A DNA stretch of 64,000 bases from Calothrix brevissima NIES-22 (GTDB lineage Bacteria; Cyanobacteriota; Cyanobacteriia; Cyanobacteriales; Nostocaceae), in the NCBI RefSeq assembly GCF_002367995.1, contig NZ_AP018207.1, positions 1,786,333-1,850,332 of the forward strand, in the 5' to 3' direction. The position numbers were made by a program, and so were the translations under genes. Below the pieces are notes generated by a model. It did no database searches, was not told the origin of the DNA, and was given only the letters and a program-made list of their open reading frames with translations. Positions 1-8,626 of the stretch are shown piece by piece; within the stretch, counting starts at the first letter, position 1, and each line of letters starts with the position of its first letter.

Positions 1-713
1 ATGAGTAATTTCAGGTTATTCCAATCACTAATTTTCAGGTTTCTGACATCAATTTTGTCTTGTCCTCGGACAAAGTCTGTGACGACATCGTTGCCTGGAT
101 CGTATTGCAAGTTGAAGACATCATTACCTGTGCCACCGTAGAGAGTATCATTGCCTGCACCCCCGTCTAAACGGTCATCACCTTGTTCACCAAACAGAAC
201 ATCATTACCAGCTAATGCGTTGATGGTATCATTACCTAAACCACCGAATAATTGATCGGGGGAACCAGTCAAATTACTACCATTAACAGTATCATTGATA
301 TTCGCAGCGTTCAAAATGAAATCACTGGCTTGTAGTAGGCTGGGATTAATGTTCAGCAGTTTGATTTGAGACTGATTGCCACTAAAATAAGTCGTAATTA
401 GCGCATTGTTTTCACCATCATTACTGATGAGTAATTTCAGGGTGTTCCAATCACTAATTTTCAGGTTTCTGACATCAATTTTGTCTTGTCCTCGGACAAA
501 GTCTGTGACAAGATCGTTGCCTTGAGAGTATTCAAAGTTAAAGACATCATTACCAGCACCACCGGATAGGGTATCATTGCCTATACCACCTTCTAAACGA
601 TCGCTTCCACCTCCTCCAGAAAGTGAATCATTACCACCGGCACCTTGGATAGTATCATCTCCCGCAGTCCCGTTTAAAGTATCGTTACTGTTGGTTCCTG
701 AAATAATCGCCAT
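1..713 (-). CDS. RTX-type calcium-binding repeat protein, N-terminal part (runs off the left edge)
   Basis: The frame starts at ATG 713 (MAIISGTNSNDTLNG) behind an AAGGA motif 11 bases upstream, and stays open to base 1, so the C-terminus is missing. The protein opens with nonapeptide repeats of the GGxGxDxLxGG kind (GGIGNDTLSGGAGND), which in RTX/hemolysin-type proteins form Ca-binding beta-rolls. These are followed by a non-RTX module around DFVRGQDKIDVR and ISDW, as in the C-terminal domain of serralysin-like proteins. The whole arrangement then repeats: bases 1-84 match 427-510 almost exactly, an in-frame offset of 426 bases (142 codons). There is no N-terminal signal peptide, which fits type I secretion through a C-terminal signal lying outside the window. 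The role (S-layer, adhesin or secreted enzyme) cannot be told from this fragment. Certain as an RTX-repeat gene. Confidence 0.88.
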   Translation of the reverse strand, partial: MAIISGTNSNDTLNGTAGDDTIQGAGGNDSLSGGGGSDRLEGGIGNDTLSGGAGNDVFNFEYSQGNDLVTDFVRGQDKIDVRNLKISDWNTLKLLISNDGENNALITTYFSGNQSQIKLLNINPSLLQASDFILNAANINDTVNGSNLTGSPDQLFGGLGNDTINALAGNDVLFGEQGDDRLDGGAGNDTLYGGTGNDVFNLQYDPGNDVVTDFVRGQDKIDVRNLKISDWNNLKLL

Positions 714-1438
714 AATTGCAATATCCTTGTTGGTTTTGAAGATTTTTCAGCTATCAATCGATGATGGAATGACCTGTAAATTTCATCAAAATCCCCTCTA
801 TACCTTTGCAAAAACAAAGGTAAGTGGTGACACAAAATTATTCATGCGATCGCGCGATCGCATGACAAATACCTGATATTCGGCAAATCAGTAATTTAAC
901 GCAAGCCTAGATGCAACCTTTAAATATTCAATTAAGTACTACACAGGAGTCTAACGAGATTTCCGAAGCAGATGTATAAAGATTGTGTAAATTTACTAGT
1001 AAAATGTAGCTTATATCACAAATTATCGCTTATTTCGGCTGCTTTTTCCCAATTAATCGTTAATTATGCGTGAATATACCAGTCATGTCAATAGTTTTAA
1101 TACTTGTACTGACAGTAGCAACTGTCTTAAAAGTCAAGCGATCGCAAACAAAAAATGCAAAGCGCGATCGCCTGTATATGATGAACCGCAATCTCAATGA
1201 CCTTGATACTACTGAAAACTGACAATAAGAAAATAGATATATTGGGCACTTAATTGCTACTGAATACGTCACATATTTTAAGTTGCTGAGTTTGCTTGCA
1301 CAACTCAGGCGATCGCGAAAATATTTTACAACCAAACATGAAAATCTCCCTCTCCTAGCCCCTAACCCCTAGCCCCTAAAGAGTTGAATGCACAGGGAAT
1401 GCATAACTACCAGTTAATCAATTCTCTAATAGGCATAA
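714..1438. other. Intergenic region, 725 bp
   Basis: This lies between the divergently oriented RTX gene and the GHL10 gene, so it should hold both promoters; none could be assigned with confidence. It contains two fused HIP1 octamers near 847-860 and a C-rich pentamer run (CCCCTA units) at 1354-1379. A 91-codon minus-strand frame at 1060-1335 has no recognisable features, and I do not call it a gene. Confidence 0.5.
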
Positions 1439-2761
1439 ATGCTTGTAGACTATATGACTAGTAGATTTAACAATCAAAGCCTGCGCCTGTGGGTAGCTAA
1501 CGCATTTTTTAAACCTATGAAACTAATTTTGAAAGTAATTTCTGTTTTTCAAGGTTGGCGACGTAGACAGGCGTCCACTTTTAGTCAGACATTGCGCAAG
1601 CGTCTTTTCCCGATCCTAGTTTTGATATCTTGTATAACGATATTACTGGTAGATAACTTCACTGCTGCGATCGCTCAAGTTCCCCCATTACCCCGCGAAG
1701 AAATTCGTGGTGTGTGGATGACTAACAATGATATTGACGTTCTCCAGGAACGATCCAAAGTTACCGAGTCTGTCACCAAACTGCGAAAACTGAATTTCAA
1801 TACTATCTATCCTGTAGTCTGGAATTCCGGCTATGTCATGTATCCTAGTGCTGTAGCCAAGCGTACAGGGATTCAACCCTTTGTGTTGCGAGGTAAAGAC
1901 GGACATGATATTTTAGCAGACTTGATTAACCAAGCCCATCGCCAAGGATTACTTGTGATTCCTTGGTTTGAGTTTGGCTTTATGGCTCCACCAACATCAG
2001 AATTGGTGATGGAGCATCCTAACTGGTTTACCCAAAAGCAAAACGGCGCTCAAACTTCCATTAGTGCGGCTGGGGAAGTGATGTGGCTGAATCCCTTCCA
2101 TCCCCAAGTGCAACAGTTTATTACTAGTCTGGTACTAGAAAACATCAGCCAATATGATGTTGATGGGATTCAATTTGACGATCATACTAGTTTGCCAGTT
2201 GAATTTGGCTACGATAAATACACAATTGCCTTGTACAATCAAGAAACCAAGAAAAACCCACCGAATAATCCAGAAGATCCGGATTGGGTGCGCTGGCGAG
2301 CCGATAAAATCACAGCATTTATGGTAAAACTCAACCAAGCTGTTAAAGCGCAAAAACCTCGGTTGATTTTCTCTGTTGCGCCTAACTACTACGACTTTGC
2401 TTACAAGTTTCAACTCCAAGACTGGCTCAACTGGATCAAGCTGAATATTGTCGATGAGCTAATTGTGCAAATTTATCGCCCCAATCTCCAAAGTTTTGTG
2501 GCGAATATTTCTCGTCAAGAAATTCAAGAAGCACAAAAATCAATTCCCACCGGTGTGGGGATTATGGCAGGATTGCGTAATAATCCCGTACCAATACAGC
2601 AAATTAAATCTCAGGTGCGCGCTGCTCAAGAACGAGGTTTAGGGGTGTCTTTCTTCTATTATGAAAGTCTTTGGGATTACCCACAAGAAACATCTGTACA
2701 AAGACAAGAAGCATTCCAAACCCTGTTTCGCTCTCCTGCACTGCGGGCTAGAGTGGAGTAG
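1439..2761 (+). CDS. GHL10-family glycosyl hydrolase-like protein, exported or membrane-anchored
   Basis: Glycosyl hydrolase-like 10 (formerly DUF187) proteins are TIM-barrel enzymes thought to act on cell-wall or extracellular polysaccharides. Seen here: a basic N-terminus, a hydrophobic segment at about residues 55-78 (LFPILVLISCITILLVDNF) followed by AIAQVP, which looks like a signal peptide or anchor, then the family opening EEIRGVWMTNNDIDVL at about 88. Later landmarks are NFNTIYPVVWNSGYVMYPS, a GIQFDDH segment (family-typical acidic catalytic region) and VDELIVQIYRPN near the end of the barrel. The length of 440 aa suits the family. ATG 1454 and ATG 1517 are alternative starts that would shorten the long pre-signal region; no clear Shine-Dalgarno sequence separates them. 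The gene is monocistronic, with a repeat element just downstream. The substrate is unknown. Confidence 0.85.
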   Translation: MLVDYMTSRFNNQSLRLWVANAFFKPMKLILKVISVFQGWRRRQASTFSQTLRKRLFPILVLISCITILLVDNFTAAIAQVPPLPREEIRGVWMTNNDIDVLQERSKVTESVTKLRKLNFNTIYPVVWNSGYVMYPSAVAKRTGIQPFVLRGKDGHDILADLINQAHRQGLLVIPWFEFGFMAPPTSELVMEHPNWFTQKQNGAQTSISAAGEVMWLNPFHPQVQQFITSLVLENISQYDVDGIQFDDHTSLPVEFGYDKYTIALYNQETKKNPPNNPEDPDWVRWRADKITAFMVKLNQAVKAQKPRLIFSVAPNYYDFAYKFQLQDWLNWIKLNIVDELIVQIYRPNLQSFVANISRQEIQEAQKSIPTGVGIMAGLRNNPVPIQQIKSQVRAAQERGLGVSFFYYESLWDYPQETSVQRQEAFQTLFRSPALRARVE

Positions 2762-2767
2762 TAGAAT

Positions 2768-2961
2768 CATACCTGTCAACTGAACGCGAAAGCCTTATCA
2801 GGAATTGATTTTGCCTCAAATCGTCTACCATCAAGATCCGCGTTACCCCACCCCAGTTTTGTCTAAAGCCAAAACTTCCCCTCCCCGTTTACGGGGAGGG
2901 GAAAAAGGGGAGGGGTAAAAGACTTGTGGGGTAAGCATTTGAACTTAAGTTGATACCAATG
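2768..2961. repeat. MITE-like palindromic element (family A, copy 1)
   Basis: The left end CATACCTGTCAACTGAACGC and the right end AACTTAAGTTGATACCAATG are imperfect inverted repeats. Inside is a strong hairpin of C- and G-runs (CCCCTCCCC, loop, GGGGAGGGG at about 2879-2899), flanked by TTACCCCAC / GTGGGGTAA. The left end resembles the inner left end of the element at 34272-34503 (shared CAT..TGTCAACT.AACG.GAAA.CC) and the right ends share CTTAAGTTGA.AC, so I treat the two as one family. There is no coding capacity. The hairpin could also act as a terminator for the gene upstream. Confidence 0.6.
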
Positions 2962-3036
2962 AGTAGCAATTCGCAATTGTAAAGAGTCCAGAGTTATTTT
3001 GACTTTGGACTCTTCGCTATATCGATGGTTAATCGT

Positions 3037-4107
3037 TCAACTTCTTTCTCGCATTAAATTCGTATCCCAAGTGTACAAGCCAACCTTTTCAGGAACTCTG
3101 GAGAATCGCCCTGTACGATAACCTCGCGATAGCTCATTTAGCACCTTACTTTTAATCTCTCGCAGTTCATCCGCATCTAGTTCGCCATACAGCCCAGCGA
3201 TCACTTCCGCTACGGTAAAAACTTTGCCGGAATTCTGCCTTAACAGAGAGGTGATAGCATCAATTAAAAATTGACCCTCATAAGCTCTGAGCATTGGTAC
3301 TATTTTTGTCTTGGGAAGAATTATAGATTTCTTCTTTTTCTGGGAGAGAGTTTTGGTAGAAGCGTGACTGTGATTTGCATTGAGCAACTTTAGATCCAAG
3401 GTGTAACAACCAGGTTCATCGGGTATAGCTGACCAACTACTACCTTTACCTTGAGTGAGTGAAGATTGGACTCTACCTTTAACTATTTTGAAAATACTGG
3501 GGTCTAAATCTCCATAGAGCGATCGCACAATGAAATCGATATGACATACTGTACCGCTATATGCCTGCAACACCCTTTTAATTGCTTCAATCCGATTGAT
3601 ACAGTCTCGATACTCCGGTAGCATCGGAAAGTCCTGTCCTTTGATTGATTGCTCTTTGGCTTCTACAGAGGACTCGCTAAAATCTGTAGTTGCAGATTCA
3701 GACTGTGCAGATTCAGGTTTTGCAGATTCCAATTCTTGATCGTTAGCGATCGCAAATGATAACTGCAGTGGTTCCAATTTTGGCGAATCGGAAAGTTCTA
3801 AGTCTAAAGATGCAGATTGATTGGACTCTAAAATATCGGTATTAGCATCAGCAATACCATTTAGCGATAATATCTCTTCTGCTTGACGAGCTAATGTCTC
3901 ATCAGTTACATCAGACTTAACAATTTTGTTGCTGTTATCTAAATTTGACCAGTTAGATAACAAAGCTTCTACATGATTGAGATGCGATCGCGCTTGTGTA
4001 TATAAGCGTTCGTACTCTTCTACAATCCGTGCATAGTAGTCTCTTAATTCCAATAGTGGAGAGAGGTAAGTATCTGGAGGAGGTTCTAATTTTCCCTTAA
4101 CAGTCAT
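3037..4107 (-). CDS. Uncharacterised protein with two winged-helix-like C-terminal repeats
   Basis: I do not recognise a named family. The N-terminal ~60 residues are predicted helical/coiled coil (YYARIVEEYERLYTQARSHL). Residues ~60-165 are acidic, Ser/Glu-rich and probably disordered. Two related modules follow, at ~170-250 and ~275-350. Each reads as helix, then (V/I)xxLYG(D/E)LD, then a helix with Ks(K/R)V, ending in (I/V)P(D/E).(P/V)G.YT(L/W)D. This pattern suggests tandem winged-helix domains, as in HARE-HTH-like or restriction-associated modules, so nucleic-acid binding is plausible but inferred. The gene follows the 81-aa zinc-ribbon gene by 10 bases on the same strand, so the two are probably co-transcribed. 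Confidence 0.75.
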   Translation of the reverse strand: MTVKGKLEPPPDTYLSPLLELRDYYARIVEEYERLYTQARSHLNHVEALLSNWSNLDNSNKIVKSDVTDETLARQAEEILSLNGIADANTDILESNQSASLDLELSDSPKLEPLQLSFAIANDQELESAKPESAQSESATTDFSESSVEAKEQSIKGQDFPMLPEYRDCINRIEAIKRVLQAYSGTVCHIDFIVRSLYGDLDPSIFKIVKGRVQSSLTQGKGSSWSAIPDEPGCYTLDLKLLNANHSHASTKTLSQKKKKSIILPKTKIVPMLRAYEGQFLIDAITSLLRQNSGKVFTVAEVIAGLYGELDADELREIKSKVLNELSRGYRTGRFSRVPEKVGLYTWDTNLMRERS

Positions 4108-4117
4108 AAGACATTAA

Positions 4118-4363
4118 TCAATCCAAATCAGATTTACTTTTGTAAGTCATGGGCCTGGGCTTGGCTTTAGCTGCTGGCTTCTGCGGTTTCTTCGGCGCTT
4201 GGGGAGGGCGACAGCGTTCGCAATATAACGGTCGAGGCCCATAAGTCTCCCTTTGCGTACTCTCATTACACTCCTTGCAGATAAAGTGAAACACACGAGT
4301 GTGGATTTCTCTTTGATGTGCGCGAACTGTGTACTCTCTAACATTTATTAACTTACTAGGCAT
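4118..4363 (-). CDS. Small zinc-ribbon protein
   Basis: An 81-aa basic protein. It has one CxxC pair (CKEC) and a second CxxC (CERC) 20 residues later, which would bind one zinc ion as a ribbon. A Pro/Lys-rich tail ([17 protein letters not shown]) is typical of a flexible nucleic-acid- or protein-contacting extension. It is the first gene of a probable two-gene unit with the winged-helix protein downstream (10-base gap). The alternative 65-aa frame in the same place lacks the cysteine pattern and is a shadow. The function is unknown. Confidence 0.75.
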   Translation of the reverse strand: MPSKLINVREYTVRAHQREIHTRVFHFICKECNESTQRETYGPRPLYCERCRPPQAPKKPQKPAAKAKPRPMTYKSKSDLD

Positions 4364-4949
4364 AATAACAAGTGGTGAATTTCTGTCCTATCAATATAGC
4401 TATTCAAGCAAATGAAATAGCATCAGTGTGTATCTAGTTGCCGATTTTCGGCAATTTTTTTGCCTAAGCTAGAGACTTTGTCATGACAAGAATCTTAATT
4501 AAGTGGGAAATAAATATTATCCACGATCGTTAGAGACTGTCCTAAAAGTCATTACCGATACACAAGCAAGTTAACATTCCTCTAAATCGCCCGGAAAAAG
4601 GGAGACTTAAAGCTGCACTTCTCCCAGTTTGTGGTTAGCTAGGGAGTAAGAAGAAAATATCTAATATTTCAAGATACATCTTATTCGCAGAATTTTGCTT
4701 CTAAATTAAGTCATACTTTATCAAGAAAAGTAGATAACAGTTATGTAGGGTGAATGCAATTTTTGCATTGCGATATGTGAACCAGAACTAGAGGGTAGGT
4801 GAGGAAGCAATCTGGTTGAAAAAAATTGTCATCGCTATGGATGAAAGAGGGACAAGGAGGACAAGGAGGACAAGGAGGACAAGGAGGACAAGGGAAGGGG
4901 GACAAGGGAGACCAATGACAAATGACCAATGACAAATGACAAATACTCA
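4364..4949. other. Intergenic region with short tandem repeats
   Basis: 586 bp. Bases 4851-4892 are a tandem 9-mer (GACAAGGAG repeated about five times), followed at 4911-4945 by AATGACA/AATGACC 7-mers typical of cyanobacterial STRR arrays. A 69-codon minus-strand frame over the array is only the translation of the repeats and is not called. The rest is AT-rich and holds the presumed promoter of the zinc-ribbon gene. Nothing else is supported. Confidence 0.6.
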
Positions 4950-5648
4950 TTACCTCCTTTGCAATTTCATCACAACCGCACCAATAATTAATCCTGCTGC
5001 TTGTGCCCAGTAACCAATGCTAAATTGATTCACACCCCCAGGTGGGATATTTAAACTACCAATACTATAAAAAAGCTGTTGGATAAACCACCAAAATAAA
5101 TAGACAAAAGCCGGTAATCTTGCTGGAATATATATAATTATTAAAGGAATGACGCTATCTATTTTGGCTTTAGGAAACCTCATCATATATGCGCCTAAAA
5201 CAGAAGCGATCGCTCCATTCGCCCCAATCAAGGGAACTGATAAACTGGGTTCAGCGACAATTTGGACTAATTCTGTCCAAATACCAGTTAATAAATAAAA
5301 TCCTAAATACTTTCCATGTCCGAGAATGTTTTCTAAAGTCTTGCCAAAAACCCACAAAAATAAGATATTTCCTAAAATTTGGCTAAAACTGCCATGTAGA
5401 AACATTCCCACAGGTAAAGCAATCAACCGCCAGCACACAACTACCCAAGCTGCGGGATTATTGATCGCATTTGCGATCGCGCCAGTAATTTGTGCAGGTA
5501 TTACACCCCAACTATAAATCACTTCACCTAACTTATTACCGAGTTCTAGCTGGATTTCCCAGAAAAACACGGCAATATTGATGCCAATCAGCCAGTAATT
5601 CATAATTGGGCGATGGCGAGTGCGCACATTATCACTAATAGGAATCAT
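4950..5648 (-). CDS. Rhomboid-family membrane protein lacking the catalytic dyad (pseudoprotease)
   Basis: The fold signature of bacterial rhomboids is clear: a cytoplasmic start (VRTRHRPIMNYWLIGINIAVF), then GMFLHGSFSQILGNILFLWVFG (L1 and TM2), a TM4 segment LIGANGAIASVLGAYMMRFP, and TM6 with GYWAQAAGLIIGA, in 232 aa. Active rhomboids carry GxSG in TM4 and a His in TM6 (usually AH..G). Here the nucleophile position reads GANG (Asn144, codon AAT) and the His position reads Gln216 (codon CAA). Both catalytic residues are therefore replaced while the scaffold is intact, as in iRhoms. Proteolysis is not expected; a role in binding or trafficking of membrane proteins is inference. STRR repeats start right upstream of the ATG. 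Confidence 0.85.
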   Translation of the reverse strand: MIPISDNVRTRHRPIMNYWLIGINIAVFFWEIQLELGNKLGEVIYSWGVIPAQITGAIANAINNPAAWVVVCWRLIALPVGMFLHGSFSQILGNILFLWVFGKTLENILGHGKYLGFYLLTGIWTELVQIVAEPSLSVPLIGANGAIASVLGAYMMRFPKAKIDSVIPLIIIYIPARLPAFVYLFWWFIQQLFYSIGSLNIPPGGVNQFSIGYWAQAAGLIIGAVVMKLQRR

Positions 5649-5652
5649 TCAT

Positions 5653-5751
5653 GGTCAGTTGTCAGTGGTCAGTGGTCAGTTGTCAATGGTCAGTTGTCAA
5701 CAGTCAACAGTCAACAGTCAACGGTCAACAGTCAACAGTCAACAGTCAACC
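5653..5751. repeat. STRR-like heptamer array (GGTCAGT / CAGTCAA units)
   Basis: About 14 consecutive 7-bp units, first GGTCAGT/TGTCAGT variants, then CAGTCAA nearly uniform. Such heptamer arrays are known from heterocystous cyanobacteria. This one lies between the rhomboid start and the phytochrome gene. Confidence 0.85.
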
Positions 5752-5873
5752 TTTCAGAATAGTACTCAGCAGATGTTAGGATAAACGATCATGAAAAATG
5801 ATTATGAAATCATAAATAAATGTAAAATTTAATTGCGGTATTGTAAAAAGAAGCTTGCTATTAAATTTAAGCT

Positions 5874-8123
5874 ATGAGCCAGTCAGAAGACAATCTTGCC
5901 TCAACGGCTTCTTTGACGAACCACGATCGCAAATTAATTCACCTACCTGGCTCTATCCAACCTCATGGTGTACTCTTAACTCTCAATTCTCAATTACATA
6001 TCGTACAAGTTAGTAATAATACCCAAGAAATTTTGGGTAAATCTATTTCTGAATTGTTGAATAAACCGCTAACTAGCTTACTGGATAATCAACAAGTTGC
6101 AGCTATTAGGCAATGCTGGACAAAAAAGCCTAGTGTTTACACTAGCTATAAAGTAGCTATAAATACTAATAATTTAGAACAATATTTTGATTGTATTGCC
6201 CATCGTACAGAAGAGACTTTAATTTTGGAACTAGAACCGACTCAATCTAGTTCAGAGTTGAGTTTTTTAAGTTTCCATGCTTTAGTCAGTGAAGCGATCG
6301 CGGATATTCAAAAAACATCGAATTTGAGTGACTTTTTGCATCTCGTCACCAGCCAAGTTAAAGAAATTACAGCTTTTGACAGGGTAATTATCTATCAATT
6401 TGACCATACAGGAGCCGGTTCTGTAGTTGCGGAAGCGAAACGGGAGGATTTACCGCCCTATTTAGGTTTACATTATCCGGCTACAGATATTCCTCAACAG
6501 GCGAGAAATTTATACAAGCGGGGTATGTTGCGATTTGTCCCTAACTTAACTGCACCGGCTGTGAAGTTAGTACCAATTGACAACCCCATCACTCAGCAAC
6601 CTCTGGATTTAAGCTTATCTGTACTCCGGAGTGTTGATACTTGCTGCATGGAATATTATCAAAATATGGGTGTGTCGGCAATTTTGGTGATAGCCCTGAT
6701 TCAAGATCAGCAGCTTTGGGGTTTAATTTCCTGTCATCACCAAACTCCTAAGCCTCTTTCCTATGAAATGCGGCAAATTTGCGCTTTTTTGGGGCGCATT
6801 GTCTCATCAGAGTTAACCCATAAAGTTAATGAACTGGAATTAGATTATCAAGTCAAACTCAAATCTCTCCAATCTGAGTTTATTGAATCGATTTCCCAAG
6901 CCGATAATTTTATCGATGCGCTGATTAAACCAGAAATCCGCTTACTAGATGTTGTCAGTGCTTCTGGTGCCGCAGTTTGTTTAGATAATGAAATTACCTT
7001 AGTCGGGACAACACCAGAGATTGAGCAAGTTCGTGCTGTAATTGAATGGGCAGATACTCAAATTAAAGACAATCTGTTTTCTACCAATTCTCTACCCCAG
7101 CTTTATCCAGAAAGCGTTGCGTTTAAAGATACAGCTAGTGGATTGTTACTACTGCGAATTTCCCAAGTCCGGCGTTATTATATTCTCTGGTTTCGTCCAG
7201 AGGTGATTCAAACGGTAAACTGGGCAGGTAACCCTCATCAAGCTTTTCAAGTCACAGAGGTAGATGGTACAGTTACCCTGAGTCCGCGCAAATCTTTTGC
7301 AAAATGGCAAGAAACAGTCAGGTTAACTTCTCTACCTTGGAAAGAATGTGAACTTGATAGTGCGATCGCACTCAGAAATGCGATCGTTGGTATTGTACTT
7401 TCTAAAGCCGATGAATTAGCCAAAATTAACCGCGAATTAGAGCGCAGTAACCGCCAATTAGCCTCTTTTGCTTATGCTGCTTCTCACGATCTCAAAGAAC
7501 CTCTGCGCGGTATCTATAATTACTCAACCATTCTCCTAGAAGATTACGCCCAAGTTTTAGATGATGAGGGAATTGAATGTCTACAGACAGTGGTGAATTT
7601 ATCGGTGCGCATGGAAACCCTGATTAATGCACTACTCCGACTGGCGCAATTAGGACAAGCACAATTACGCAAGCAAGCTACCAATTTGAACGAATTACTT
7701 ACCGAATTAATTGATATTCTTCGTGCTAGTCGTCCCGATTCTCACCTGTTTGATATTCGCATCCCTCGACCTTTACCCACAATTGATTGTGATGCGGTTC
7801 TCGTCAACGAAATATTTAGTAACCTGATTACGAATGCCTTTAAATACAATGATAAAACTGACCAATGGGTAGAAATTGGCTACTTAGATTCCCATCTTGT
7901 AAATCCTGTATTTTATGTCCGCGATAATGGCATTGGTATTCCCCAACATCATCGAGAAACCATCTTCCGACTATTCAAACGCCTCCACTCTCAAGAAAAG
8001 TATGGTGGAGGTGTAGGCGCAGGATTAGCCATTGTTAAGAAAATTGTTGAGCTACATAACGGACGCATCTGGGTTGAATCAACCCCAGGTATGGGTTCAA
8101 CTTTCTATTTGACCCTGGAATAG
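5874..8123 (+). CDS. Phytochrome-type photoreceptor histidine kinase (PAS-GAF-PHY-HisKA-HATPase)
   Basis: A complete cyanobacterial-type phytochrome of 749 aa. PAS at about 20-125 (IHLPGSIQPHG), GAF at about 150-315 with the bilin-pocket motif PATDIPQQARNLY, PHY at about 330-500 with the tongue motif PRKSF, HisKA with phosphoacceptor His538 (ASHDLKEPLRG), and HATPase with N box (NLITNAFKYN), DNGIGIP and GAGLAIVKKIVE. The GAF chromophore cysteine is Cys257 (RSVDTCCMEYY), matching Cys259 of Synechocystis Cph1. The N-terminal Cys of BphP-type receptors is absent (TNHDRK), so a phycocyanobilin-type attachment is expected. Oddity: the residue after Cys257 is Cys258 where Cph1-type proteins have His260. 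The downstream Rcp-like regulator (53-base gap) is the likely phosphotransfer partner. Confidence 0.95.
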   Translation: MSQSEDNLASTASLTNHDRKLIHLPGSIQPHGVLLTLNSQLHIVQVSNNTQEILGKSISELLNKPLTSLLDNQQVAAIRQCWTKKPSVYTSYKVAINTNNLEQYFDCIAHRTEETLILELEPTQSSSELSFLSFHALVSEAIADIQKTSNLSDFLHLVTSQVKEITAFDRVIIYQFDHTGAGSVVAEAKREDLPPYLGLHYPATDIPQQARNLYKRGMLRFVPNLTAPAVKLVPIDNPITQQPLDLSLSVLRSVDTCCMEYYQNMGVSAILVIALIQDQQLWGLISCHHQTPKPLSYEMRQICAFLGRIVSSELTHKVNELELDYQVKLKSLQSEFIESISQADNFIDALIKPEIRLLDVVSASGAAVCLDNEITLVGTTPEIEQVRAVIEWADTQIKDNLFSTNSLPQLYPESVAFKDTASGLLLLRISQVRRYYILWFRPEVIQTVNWAGNPHQAFQVTEVDGTVTLSPRKSFAKWQETVRLTSLPWKECELDSAIALRNAIVGIVLSKADELAKINRELERSNRQLASFAYAASHDLKEPLRGIYNYSTILLEDYAQVLDDEGIECLQTVVNLSVRMETLINALLRLAQLGQAQLRKQATNLNELLTELIDILRASRPDSHLFDIRIPRPLPTIDCDAVLVNEIFSNLITNAFKYNDKTDQWVEIGYLDSHLVNPVFYVRDNGIGIPQHHRETIFRLFKRLHSQEKYGGGVGAGLAIVKKIVELHNGRIWVESTPGMGSTFYLTLE

Positions 8124-8176
8124 TTTAAGATTAGTAACAAAAATCTTTTAATTATTACATTTTGTAAAGACAACTA

Positions 8177-8626
8177 ATGACAACAAAACTTCATGAACCT
8201 CTACTTGTGGTTGAGGACAGCAATGAAGATTTTAGGATGCTACAACGGCTCATGCGTCGCATGTGCGTGCAGAATCCTATATATCGCTGTACTAATGGAG
8301 ATGAGGTTTTAGATTTGCTTTATCAAGACAGTGGTAACGAAAATCCGCAGACAAAACTCAGACCTTCTGTAATCCTGCTAGATTTGAATTTACCAGGGAT
8401 TGACGGTCGGGATATTTTAGAGCGGCTTAAACAAGATATCAGCCTCCGTGAAATCCCGATAGTTGTTTTCACCACATCCTCTAATCCCAGGGATATTGAG
8501 TATTGTTACCAAAAAGGCGCAAATGGCTATTTAGTTAAGCCAATGGATGCACAAGAACTACAAAAGACAATTCAAGCATTTGTAGACTATTGGCTAGCAA
8601 CTAATACTCCGCCTGTCTCAACGTAG
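8177..8626 (+). CDS. Rcp1-like single-domain response regulator
   Basis: A 149-aa CheY-like receiver with the acidic pair Glu13-Asp14, phosphoacceptor Asp69 (VILLDLNLPGIDG), a switch Thr/Ser (VFTTSSNP) and conserved Lys (GYLVKPMD). The DLNLPG(I/M)DGR.(V/I)L motif and the TTSSNP.DIE.CY segment are typical of Rcp regulators paired with cyanobacterial phytochromes. There is no output domain, so it acts by phosphotransfer or protein contact. It lies 53 bases downstream of the phytochrome kinase on the same strand, so co-transcription is likely. Confidence 0.92.
   Translation: MTTKLHEPLLVVEDSNEDFRMLQRLMRRMCVQNPIYRCTNGDEVLDLLYQDSGNENPQTKLRPSVILLDLNLPGIDGRDILERLKQDISLREIPIVVFTTSSNPRDIEYCYQKGANGYLVKPMDAQELQKTIQAFVDYWLATNTPPVST

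Noticed and set aside
577-876. 99-codon plus-strand frame
   Set aside because: Antisense to the RTX gene start, Pro/Ser composition arises from the reverse of GGxG repeats.
1060-1335. 91-codon minus-strand frame
   Set aside because: Cys/Arg/Phe-rich with no domain or ribosome-binding site, lies in intergenic DNA with HIP1 octamers; likely chance.
4851-4945. Regular short repeats that could be taken for a CRISPR array
   Set aside because: Units are 7-9 bp without unique spacers and no cas genes are nearby; the Cas4-like domain at 17491-20049 belongs to a fused motor protein, not a cas locus.
4741-4950. 69-codon minus-strand frame
   Set aside because: Mostly the translation of the 9-mer and 7-mer repeats (CPPCPPCPPCP).
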